In this document: piece by piece, positions 19,068 through 26,487 of the stretch
Layout of the letters: every line of letters starts with the position of its first letter
How positions within the stretch are numbered: position 1 is the first letter of the stretch
Origin: Flavobacterium plurextorum
Lineage (GTDB): Bacteria; Bacteroidota; Bacteroidia; Flavobacteriales; Flavobacteriaceae
Assembly: GCF_002217395.1 (NCBI RefSeq)
Contig: NZ_MUHD01000027.1
Span: 1 to 64,000, forward strand
DNA: 64,000 bases
Direction: 5' to 3'
The notes under the pieces: generated by a model
The model's database searches: none
Told to the model about the DNA's origin: nothing
Seen by the model: the letters and a program-made list of their open reading frames with translations, nothing else
Program-made: the position numbers and the translations under genes

Positions 19068-20159
19068 ATGAAAAAAATAACTAAAGGCATTACGCTCATT
19101 ATCTTGTTTAATTTCACCTTAATCTCATGTCAAAATACTATGAAAGAAAAACAATATTCTTGGGGTGCGGCAGTATGCACGCCAAAAAATTACCCTGCTG
19201 AAATTTTTTCAGGACACTTAATAGTTGGGAACACTCCAAAAAGTGGGTATGTATATATGCCTTTTGATGATGTTATAAATAGCTATAATTTGGGAGACAA
19301 TGACGGTTCTTCATCAGGCGAAGCAGAAGGAATATCGCCTAAAACTTTAGATATTACTTGGCTTTCTTATACTGAAAATAAAAGCTATTCGGGAATTTTT
19401 AAACTCGATTCAGATAAAATAGAATCCCTAATGATCAATGGCAGTAAAAGACCATATTGGAACAAAGAAACTAAAAAAAGTGAAATTTTTATCGACAGGC
19501 ATTTTGTAATTAATGCAGGCTTGTTTCCTGGAGGTATGGTTGTTTTATATGTATTTAGCCAATCTAATATGACCATTGTAGGGAAATATCAGGCACATGA
19601 AGATAATAATGTTAATTGGGAAATGGCGCACCCTTCTATGAAAAACAAAGCAGGGATTAAGGATTATGTTGATTATATGAATGAAGATCTGCCACAAGAA
19701 ATATTAGACCAGATTAAAAACGGCACAATTCCATTTGGATATTGGGAAACTCTTTTTAGAGAATATAATTTAACTCCTCAAGTTATAGCAGAAGATAAAG
19801 TGGAAACAATTCTTATAAATTATATAAATGGAGAATTTGAATCTATCTTCTTGAGTTTGAATGGCAATGTTATGCCTATTAAATCACGCGCTGTTCCTAG
19901 AAAAATAAATATTGTCTGGTACGATGTAAACGATAGGCGCATGGAAAGTGATATTTTCTTTGATGAAAAAAAATCCAAAGCCATTTTTGAGAACTTAAAA
20001 GACGGAGAAAGTATAAAATTTGTAGTAGAAATAGATAGAAAGACCAAACCAAGAGAAACTAAAGGAATATCCATAAAATTAAAAACAGCATCTAGCGAAG
20101 TTGATATGAAAGATGCAATTTTATCACAGGAATCTTTTACAAAACCAAATCCTTATTAA
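19068..20159 (+). CDS. DUF2931 lipoprotein, candidate Tle1 immunity protein (copy 1)
   Basis: A 363-residue lipoprotein with lipobox TLISC (Cys21). The mature part starts QNTMKEKQYSW and carries the family-like AAVCTPKNYPAE start and the GLFPGGMVVLYVFSQ core of DUF2931 proteins. It starts 2 bp after the lipase stop, so it is probably translated from the same message. A periplasm-facing lipoprotein next to a lipase effector is typical of an immunity protein that blocks the enzyme; that role is inferred. Residues 180-206 differ sharply from copy 2, while the rest of the mature protein is almost identical. Confidence 0.8.
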   Translation: MKKITKGITLIILFNFTLISCQNTMKEKQYSWGAAVCTPKNYPAEIFSGHLIVGNTPKSGYVYMPFDDVINSYNLGDNDGSSSGEAEGISPKTLDITWLSYTENKSYSGIFKLDSDKIESLMINGSKRPYWNKETKKSEIFIDRHFVINAGLFPGGMVVLYVFSQSNMTIVGKYQAHEDNNVNWEMAHPSMKNKAGIKDYVDYMNEDLPQEILDQIKNGTIPFGYWETLFREYNLTPQVIAEDKVETILINYINGEFESIFLSLNGNVMPIKSRAVPRKINIVWYDVNDRRMESDIFFDEKKSKAIFENLKDGESIKFVVEIDRKTKPRETKGISIKLKTASSEVDMKDAILSQESFTKPNPY

Positions 20160-20189
20160 TAGAGTATCAGTACAATTTGTAAAAATGCT

Positions 20190-21278
20190 ATGAGAAGAAT
20201 TTTTCTATTTATGACTTTAGCTGCTTTCTTGAGTTTGATTTCATGTCAAAATACTATGAAAGAGAAACAATATTCTTGGAGTGCGGCAGTATGCACACCA
20301 AAAAATTATCCTGCTGAAATTTTTTCAGGACACTTAATAGTTGGGAATACTCCAAAAAGTGGATATGTATATATGCCATTTGATCGAGTTATTAATAGTA
20401 ATAATCTAGGAAACAATGACGGTTCTTCATCAGGCGAAGCGAGTGGAATATCTCCAAAAACACTCGACATTACATGGTTGTCTTATACTGAAAGCAAAAG
20501 CTATTCGGGAATTTTTAAACTCGATTCAGATAAAATAGAATCCCTAATGATTAATGGCAGTAAAAGACCATATTGGAACAAAGAAACTAAAAAAAGTGAA
20601 ATTTTTATCGACAGGCGTTTTGTAATTAATGCAGGCTTGTTTCCTGGAGGAATGGTTGTTTTATATGTATTTAGCCAATCTAATATGACCATTGTAGGGA
20701 AATATCAAGCACATGAAGACAAAACTGTAGATTGGGGAATTGCACATGAAATAATGAAAACCCAAGAAGGAATTGATGAAACAATTAGAGTTAACATTAA
20801 AGACCTGCCACAAGAAATATTAGACCAGATTAAAAACGGTACAATTCCATTGGGATATTGGGAAACACTGTTTAGAGAATATAATTTAACTCCTCAAGTT
20901 AAGGCAGAAGATAAAGTAGAAACAATTCTTATAAATTATATAAATGGGGAATTTGAATCTATTTTTTTGAGTTTAAACGGAAATATGATGCCTATTAAAT
21001 CACGCGCTGTTCCTAGAAAAATAAATATTGTCTGGCACGATGTAAACGATAGGCGCATGGAAAGTGATATTTTCTTTGATGAAAAAAAATCCAAAGCAAT
21101 TTTTGAGAATTTAAAAGACGGAGAAAGTATAAAATTTGTAGTAGAAATAGATAGAAAGACCAAACCAAGAGAAACTAAAGGAATATCCATAAAATTAAAA
21201 ACAGCATCTAGCGAAGTTGATATGAAAGATGCAATTTTATCACAGGAATCTTTTACAAAACCAAATCCTTATTTATAG
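20190..21278 (+). CDS. DUF2931 lipoprotein, candidate immunity protein (copy 2)
   Basis: A 362-residue tandem paralogue of the preceding gene, lipobox SLISC (Cys19). Outside the signal peptide and residues about 178-204 I count roughly 11 substitutions to copy 1 over about 315 residues. Inside that 27-residue block, 19 positions differ. The signal peptide also differs. Such concentrated change in an otherwise recent duplicate suggests selection on, or exchange of, a specificity segment. The 30-bp region before its start recurs before the third, broken copy at 21306. Probably a second immunity gene for a different lipase variant. Confidence 0.8.
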   Translation: MRRIFLFMTLAAFLSLISCQNTMKEKQYSWSAAVCTPKNYPAEIFSGHLIVGNTPKSGYVYMPFDRVINSNNLGNNDGSSSGEASGISPKTLDITWLSYTESKSYSGIFKLDSDKIESLMINGSKRPYWNKETKKSEIFIDRRFVINAGLFPGGMVVLYVFSQSNMTIVGKYQAHEDKTVDWGIAHEIMKTQEGIDETIRVNIKDLPQEILDQIKNGTIPLGYWETLFREYNLTPQVKAEDKVETILINYINGEFESIFLSLNGNMMPIKSRAVPRKINIVWHDVNDRRMESDIFFDEKKSKAIFENLKDGESIKFVVEIDRKTKPRETKGISIKLKTASSEVDMKDAILSQESFTKPNPYL

Positions 21279-21425
21279 AGTATCAGTACAATTTGTAAAA
21301 ATGCTATGAGAAGAATTTTTCTATTTATGACTTTAGCTGCTTTCTTGAGTTTGATTTCATGTCAAAATACTATGAAAGAGAAACAATATTCTTGGGGTGC
21401 GGCAGTATGCACGCCAAAAAATTAC
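21277..21425 (+). repeat. Third copy of the DUF2931 leader and 5' end (direct repeat)
   Basis: From 21277 to about 21425 the DNA repeats the segment at 20161-20309 almost base for base: the intergenic leader, the start codon and the first 40 codons. The last part (ggggtgcgg, acgcc, attac) matches copy 1 rather than copy 2, so the fragment is a mosaic. The homology stops abruptly at about 21425. The repeat spacing is 1116 bp. Confidence 0.85.
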
Positions 21426-21455
21426 TCCGCTGGGCGAAGGAGAACGAGGGGTTAA
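21306..21455 (+). pseudogene. Broken DUF2931 gene, 5' fragment (copy 3)
   Basis: The frame opens with the same signal peptide as copy 2 (MRRIFLFMTLAAFLSLISC) and continues to CTPKNY, as in the intact genes. It then runs into unrelated sequence (SAGRRRTRG) and stops after 49 residues. The downstream sequence is the middle of a second lipase gene in another frame. It could still yield a tiny lipopeptide, but it is best read as a recombination scar. Confidence 0.8.
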
Positions 21456-22641
21456 AGCCAAAGTGACTAAAGCTTGTTTTTTGTCTGCTGAAAGTTTACA
21501 GAAATATGCAGGAAAGAAAATGATACTTGAGGTAAATGTATATGGTTTTAGCCGAGGAGCAACAGCTGCTAGGCATTTTCTGCATGTGGCCACCACGCCA
21601 GCCGTAACCCATACACCACTGCTTAGCAGTAAGGAAACAGCTCTGCCTCCGTACGGTCTGAAGGGAGTGACCTATGCAAAAACGGATGAAACGGATGCAC
21701 TGGTAAAAAAGCATGGCTTTTTTGGCGCCTGTCTGGCAGCTCAGGGATTTAATCCTAATGAAATTATTTTCAGATTTGTTGGCTTATACGATACTGTTGC
21801 TGCTTATGGAGTTAACCACAGAGGAACGGAAGTTTTTGGTGTCAGCATTATTGATAGCGATACCAAACAGTTAGGATTAGATGCTGTAAAAAAAGCCTCT
21901 TTTGTATTGCAGTTTGCGGCGGATGATGAGCATCGCGATAATTTTGATTTAACCAACATTGACAGTGCTGGAATAAACGGCTTAGAAATCACGCTGCCAG
22001 GAGTGCATTCTGATATTGGGGGGTGTTATGTAGAAAATGATTCTGAAAGAGTAGATCTTTTTTATGAACCTTATTTTAATCGAGAATGCGAAAAATTTAA
22101 ACAAATATTGATTGAGGAAGGCTGGTATAGTCCAGATCAATTGCATATTATTCATTCGTATACTAAAGATTTTACCCAAAAAGTACCAGAAGAGTACAAT
22201 GATAATCCCGTAGGATATTACGGTTTGGTAGGTATAAAAAAAGCAGTTCACAGAACGTATGATAAAGTGTCGCTCAATCGGATGTTTCATTATTCGAAAC
22301 AATTTGATGTGTTTTATAAAACTTTAAATATAAATGATCATAAGATAAAAGACCCATTTTTAATGGGCGTAGACAAACAGTTAGTGCATTATATCAACAC
22401 CTGTACGCATGTAAGAAATCAATATGTGAAACGGTTTAATGAAGGTGAAAATGTTCAAAAAGAATATGTAACCGAAGTAAAAAAAATGCATTATATGGAT
22501 TTTATTCATACAAATGATTTGAAGACACTTAGAAGAGAGTACCTGCATTGGTCTGCCAGTGCAACTAAATTTGGGTTGGGTCCCAGAGTAGGAGGTATAA
22601 AAAAAGCAACAGAAAGAACCCGTAACATACAATATGGATAG
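21397..22641 (+). pseudogene. 5'-truncated Tle1-like lipase gene
   Basis: The open frame (possible GTG start at 21397) encodes about 414 residues, of which only those from LGEGERGVKAKV (about 21430) onward are lipase. It keeps the nucleophile elbow GFSRG (Ser codon at 21550-21552), GLYDTVAAYG and GVHSDIGGCY, all matching the intact Tle1-like gene at 17662. It lacks the first 110 or so residues including FDGT, which are replaced by the out-of-frame start of a DUF2931 gene. The first ten codons are that gene read in another frame. It is probably non-functional as an enzyme, yet the frame is otherwise intact to the stop, so the event may be recent. The stop overlaps the next DUF2931 gene by 8 bp, as in a real effector/immunity pair. 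Confidence 0.78.
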
Positions 22642-23725
22642 ACTAATAAAAATTGCAACCAGTATAGTTTTCTTACTACTTTTTATTAAAATAATACAAT
22701 GCCAGATGAAAAAAAACTTACCAGAATTTTATGTTGAGATATGTTCTCCAGATAGCAAATATGACGTAACTCCTATTTACGATACCATAAAAACTTTAGA
22801 AGGGGTTTATGCAGGTTTGCCTTATGGGAGCTCTTCTGGAAGATGGGGAGACTCAGGTTCTACTTGGACAGCACAGCACGGCACTCCCAGTGGAGCCGAT
22901 ATTACTTATTATTCCCGCTATGAAGATGTTTTTTATCGTTTAAATGTCGATTTTCCTATAGATATTATTAAGGATTATATGGAAAGAGCTTACGCCAGAA
23001 TAGATGATGAAAACGGAGAAACACAGGAATACAAAAAACTAGGCAGGGCACACAAATCTTCGAGCGGAAACGCGTACGACAGTTTCAGTGATCTTGTTTT
23101 TGGTTTTGCCCCAAAAGGTATGGTCGTAGTATGGCTCAATTTTGGCATTACGCGTATCGAGCTGGGCAGATATCAGGCAGAGATACTATCAGATACAGTA
23201 ATTATTGAAAAAATAAAGAAAAAATATTTAAAGAAATATGGTTTAACTTCGGAAAGATATGATGAAGCGGCTAAAGAATATTTTCTTGCAGATGCAAGCC
23301 CTGAAAAATGGGATAATTATCGCAGTCGCTACCATTGGCGCCCTGTAGTGATTTCAGAAAACTCAAAAACGGAACTTATACAAATTCAAACTTCGTTTTA
23401 TAATGGCGAAATAGAATGTATGCTTCGCCCGTGGGTTAGTGATCCTGCTTATAAAGAAAGAGCAGTTCCGTCAGAAATTAATGTAGTTTGGATGACAGGC
23501 AAAAAAGGCGAAGATAAAAAACAGGCATATCTCTATTTTAATTGGGAAAAAGTCAATGAAGTTTTTAAAAAATCAGGAAGTAAAATCGATTTGCAGGTTA
23601 AAATCTCTAAAGAAAACAATATAGAACTTATGTTAAACAATCAGCCCTTTGAAGCAGACAGTATTAGGGTGTTTGATTGGTCACCTAGTATGTTGAGCGG
23701 AATGATGTATAAAAATGTGAAGTAG
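22634..23725 (+). CDS. DUF2931-type lipoprotein, divergent candidate immunity protein
   Basis: A 363-residue lipoprotein with lipobox KIIQC (Cys23). It is related to the two earlier DUF2931 proteins by length and by the segments FVEICSPDSKY-like start, LVFGFAPKGMVVVWLNFG core and ERAVPSEINVVWMTG near the end, but it is clearly diverged. The start overlaps the stop of the truncated lipase gene by 8 bp, which points to an original effector/immunity pair whose effector has since been damaged. It may now serve as an orphan immunity gene. Function is inferred from context only. Confidence 0.72.
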   Translation: MDRLIKIATSIVFLLLFIKIIQCQMKKNLPEFYVEICSPDSKYDVTPIYDTIKTLEGVYAGLPYGSSSGRWGDSGSTWTAQHGTPSGADITYYSRYEDVFYRLNVDFPIDIIKDYMERAYARIDDENGETQEYKKLGRAHKSSSGNAYDSFSDLVFGFAPKGMVVVWLNFGITRIELGRYQAEILSDTVIIEKIKKKYLKKYGLTSERYDEAAKEYFLADASPEKWDNYRSRYHWRPVVISENSKTELIQIQTSFYNGEIECMLRPWVSDPAYKERAVPSEINVVWMTGKKGEDKKQAYLYFNWEKVNEVFKKSGSKIDLQVKISKENNIELMLNNQPFEADSIRVFDWSPSMLSGMMYKNVK

Positions 23726-23780
23726 TAAGGATTGATATGACGCCAAATTAAAATTTCAAAATAAAATATAGTTAATAAAT

Positions 23781-24746
23781 ATGAAAAAAAGAATATCCAT
23801 TATAATTAGTTTGTTTCTAAATGTAATATGCTTTGGGCAATCGATTCCTAATCTAAAAGGGGAATATTTTATACAAAATAACAATGCGATGCTTTATATT
23901 TTTGATAATAATGAATTTTTAGTGTTAGGTTATGAAACTGCAGTTAAAGGAAAAATTGAAATTAGAGAAAATCAATTGGAATTTAAAAATGATCATAACA
24001 ATTCTGAATTTTTGCTTTATGGCAGAAAATCTTTGAATAGGCAAATAATATTAAATGAAAATGCATTTAGGTATAATTTATATTTTGCAGACCATGATAA
24101 CGGAAAAAGCGATATATTATTAAATGAAGTTCAAAAAGAGAAATATAATTATTGCAGTTCATATTGTTATTCTTTTCCACTGAAAAGAAATACAGACAAG
24201 GTTTTGTTTAAAACAGATCAAGAGAAAAATTATTTGGCATACTTTAAAATAAATGAAAAATACGATGAATATTTACTGAAATATTTAGTAGCTGATGCTG
24301 ATATTGATTTTCTAGAAGGAATTTTCAAAATTCAAGGAGGGGAGCTGTTTTTTAATAAAAACGTAATAAAAAAAACTTTAAATCTTACAAAAGAAATAAA
24401 ATATATAATTGAAAAACTAAATCAAGTTGATTTAGTTTTTAATCAAGAAAAAATATTTTTAGACGAAAATTTCAAAGTAGTGATGAATAAAGAAATTGAT
24501 TTATCTCAATACTCATTTAATGCATCAAAAAATGAATATATAAAAAGAACATCAGATAAAGAATTAAATGTTTTATACCAATTTACTAAGATAGATTCTG
24601 AAGTAAAACCAAATGTTAAATATAAAATTAGTTCGATAGATTTTATAGATACAGTATGTTTAAAAACTCCGAAAACAATTTTAGAAGAAAACGAAGACAG
24701 AAAAAGAAAAAATAAAGCAATACCTGTCATGGAGATGGTAGAATAA
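23781..24746 (+). CDS. Exported protein of unknown function at the end of the T6SS island
   Basis: A 321-residue protein with signal peptide MKKRISIIISLFLNVICFGQ. The mature part is rich in Asn, Lys, Ile and short strands (GEYFIQNNNAMLYIFDNNEFLVLGY) and contains a Cys pair in NYCSSYCYSF. I recognise no family. Codon use is even more AT-rich than its neighbours. It lies 55 bp behind the last DUF2931 gene and ahead of the island terminator. It could be a further immunity protein or unrelated cargo of the island. Confidence 0.55.
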   Translation: MKKRISIIISLFLNVICFGQSIPNLKGEYFIQNNNAMLYIFDNNEFLVLGYETAVKGKIEIRENQLEFKNDHNNSEFLLYGRKSLNRQIILNENAFRYNLYFADHDNGKSDILLNEVQKEKYNYCSSYCYSFPLKRNTDKVLFKTDQEKNYLAYFKINEKYDEYLLKYLVADADIDFLEGIFKIQGGELFFNKNVIKKTLNLTKEIKYIIEKLNQVDLVFNQEKIFLDENFKVVMNKEIDLSQYSFNASKNEYIKRTSDKELNVLYQFTKIDSEVKPNVKYKISSIDFIDTVCLKTPKTILEENEDRKRKNKAIPVMEMVE

Positions 24747-24841
24747 TAATATGACACTTCATTCGATAGCGAGGATTTGTAATCCATGCCCCATAAATAT
24801 TGGTTTTCTATTTTGAATAAAAACTATATGACTCTTTGTAT

Positions 24842-24995
24842 CCCCCGCTACCGCACGAATCCTTTCGTGTGGCAGCATGCAGGTTGAAGTTTCGTTATCG
24901 TCATAAAAAGAGAAAAGCCCCCCGCTACCGCACGAATCCTTTCGTGTGGCAGCATGCAGTTTGAAGTTTCGTTATCGTCAAAAAAAGAGAAAAGC
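24842..24995. repeat. Tandem direct repeat, two 77-bp units, each with a hairpin
   Basis: Two adjacent units (24842-24918 and 24919-24995) are nearly identical, differing at two or so bases. Each carries CCGCACGAA-tcc-TTCGTGTGG, a stem of nine pairs including one G-U, then GCATGC and a shared GTTTCGTTATCG. The units are more GC-rich than the surroundings and non-coding. They stand directly before the terminator that closes the T6SS island. Confidence 0.85.
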
Positions 24996-25027
24996 CTTTT
25001 GGAAGTGAAATTCTGAAAGGCTTTTTT
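24989..25027. terminator. Terminator at the end of the T6SS island (reused hairpin type)
   Basis: AAAAGCCTTTT pairs with GAAAGGCTTTTTT; the loop word GGAAGTGAA is shared with the terminator at 14891. It lies between convergent genes and can act on both strands, ending 4 bp before the DeoR gene stop. Confidence 0.85.
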
Positions 25028-25030
25028 GTT

Positions 25031-25780
25031 TTAAACAATAGTAATTCCTGCATTTTTGTATGCTTTCAAAGATTCTTCTTCGGGTGAAACATTGGTTACT
25101 AAAACATTAATATCTTTAATTGGACACACAAAATACGATTCTGCAGTTCCTACTTTTTCAATAGAACTTAAGGCGATAACAAAGTTGGAGTTCTGAATCA
25201 TATTTTTTTTCAGCATAGAATCATCGTATAAAATTCCCGTAATACCTCGTTCATGATGAATACTGCAGATTCCTAAAATGAAGACGTCTGCTCTAAAATT
25301 CCTAAAGAAATCTATGGTTTCAATACTCGAAGTTGCAAAAGAAGTTTTGCACATTTTTCCTCCAGCAAAAATCAAATCGATGTTGGGTAAATCCTCAATT
25401 AATGCCGCAACAGGAAAACTATTTGTTATAACTGTTAACTTTAAATCATAAGGAAAACTAGCCACTAAAGCCAACGAAGTTGTTCCTCCATCTATAAATA
25501 CAACCTGTCCGTCTTTTAATAAAGGAAGGGCTTTTTCTGCAATAATCTTTTTATTCTCAAGATCGTGTTTTTCTCTATTTCTAAAGTGAAGCGGAATTGG
25601 TGACGGCGCAACTGCACCACCTCGAACTGCTTTTAATAAACCTTGATCAGAAAGCTCTTTTACGTCTCGTCTAATTGTGTCTTCGGATACATTTAAATAC
25701 TCGCTAAGTTCTTGTAAAGTAACGCGATGCTCTTTTGATAAGTATTCTAAAATTACTTTTTGACGTTCTTCTTTTTTCAT
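25031..25780 (-). CDS. DeoR-family transcriptional regulator
   Basis: A 249-residue repressor-type protein. Start ATG at 25780 is preferred to an upstream in-frame TTG at 25789. Residues about 5-55 form the DeoR helix-turn-helix (RQKVILEYLSKEHRVTLQELSEYLNVSEDTIRRDVKELSDQG is the family pattern, read in parts). The rest is the DeoR sensor domain with FIDGGTTSLALV and ITNSFPVA, which binds phosphorylated sugars in known members. It diverges from a deoxyribonucleotidase gene with an 84-bp gap that holds several TTGCAAA words, so it may control itself and that gene. The effector is unknown. Confidence 0.87.
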   Translation of the reverse strand: MKKEERQKVILEYLSKEHRVTLQELSEYLNVSEDTIRRDVKELSDQGLLKAVRGGAVAPSPIPLHFRNREKHDLENKKIIAEKALPLLKDGQVVFIDGGTTSLALVASFPYDLKLTVITNSFPVAALIEDLPNIDLIFAGGKMCKTSFATSSIETIDFFRNFRADVFILGICSIHHERGITGILYDDSMLKKNMIQNSNFVIALSSIEKVGTAESYFVCPIKDINVLVTNVSPEEESLKAYKNAGITIV

Positions 25781-25783
25781 CGA

Positions 25784-25855
25784 TTGCAAATTTATATTGC
25801 AAAAATAAGTTAAAAATTACAAAGTTTTGCAATTTTTGCATAATTTTACCGCAAA
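25784..25855. promoter_or_regulatory. Cluster of TTGCAAA words between divergent genes
   Basis: TTGCAAA occurs at 25784-25790 and 25797-25803, and in inverse orientation as TTTTGCAA (25825-25832) and TTTTTGCA (25833-25840), with GCAAAA near 25851. The region lies between the DeoR start and the nucleotidase start and probably holds the regulator's operator and both promoters. Confidence 0.45.
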
Positions 25856-25864
25856 ATTAAAACT

Positions 25865-26398
25865 ATGAAAAAGAAAACTATTGCCGTTGACATGGATGGC
25901 GTACTTGCCGATATAGAATCACAAATGATTGAACAATTTAATAAAGAATACGGAATGAACCTTTCGAAAGAAGGAATTCAAGGATTAAGTGAAGAAGAAG
26001 CTTTTAAAGGAAGAGAGCTTTTACACGGAATTTTAAATAAAGGTAACTTTTTTAGAAGCCTGCCTGTAATGCCGGATGCTGTTGAAAGTTTGCAGAAGCT
26101 GCAAGAGAATTTTGAAATTTTTATAGTTTCGGCTGCAACCGAATTCCCAATTTCACTTGCTGAAAAAGTTGCTTGGCTTGGCGAACATTTTCCTTTTATT
26201 AAATGGGAAAACATTGTTTTGTGCGGCAGCAAACGAATCATCAATACAGATTATTTGATTGATGATCACAGCAAAAATTTAGATTACTGCATGGGTAAAC
26301 CTATTATGTTTACGGCATTTCACAATATAAACCAAACGCATCACTTAAGAGTGAACAACTGGAAAGAAGCGGTTACGGTTTTAAACGAAACATTATAA
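25865..26398 (+). CDS. 5'(3')-deoxyribonucleotidase (NT5C-like HAD phosphatase)
   Basis: A 177-residue HAD-superfamily enzyme. The nucleophile motif DMDGVLAD has Asp9 and Asp11. Motif II is IVSAATEFP, and the terminal acidic motif is TDYLIDDHSKN. This set is typical of the cytosolic 5'(3')-deoxyribonucleotidases, which remove phosphate from dUMP/dTMP-like nucleotides and limit the dNTP pool. It is predicted cytoplasmic. It diverges from the DeoR gene, suggesting joint control, and ends before a terminator. Confidence 0.85.
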   Translation: MKKKTIAVDMDGVLADIESQMIEQFNKEYGMNLSKEGIQGLSEEEAFKGRELLHGILNKGNFFRSLPVMPDAVESLQKLQENFEIFIVSAATEFPISLAEKVAWLGEHFPFIKWENIVLCGSKRIINTDYLIDDHSKNLDYCMGKPIMFTAFHNINQTHHLRVNNWKEAVTVLNETL

Positions 26399-26431
26399 GC
26401 TTAAAAGGTTATAATAGTTGTTTTTTGAAGA

Positions 26432-26468
26432 TAAAAGCCTTTCGGAAGAAATTCTGAAAGGCTTTTTA
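26432..26468. terminator. Terminator between convergent genes (reused hairpin type)
   Basis: AAAAGCCTTTC pairs with GAAAGGCTTTTT; the loop is a shorter form of that in the hairpins at 14891 and 24989. It serves the nucleotidase (+) and the sensor kinase (-). Confidence 0.85.
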
Positions 26469-26487
26469 TAAAACGGTTCTATTTAGT

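Noticed and set aside
21982..22632. Minus-strand frames inside the truncated lipase gene
   Set aside because: Shadow frames of a recognisable DUF2235 coding sequence; composition is not protein-like.
24842..24995. Possible CRISPR array
   Set aside because: Only two directly adjacent 77-bp units without spacers; a tandem duplication instead.
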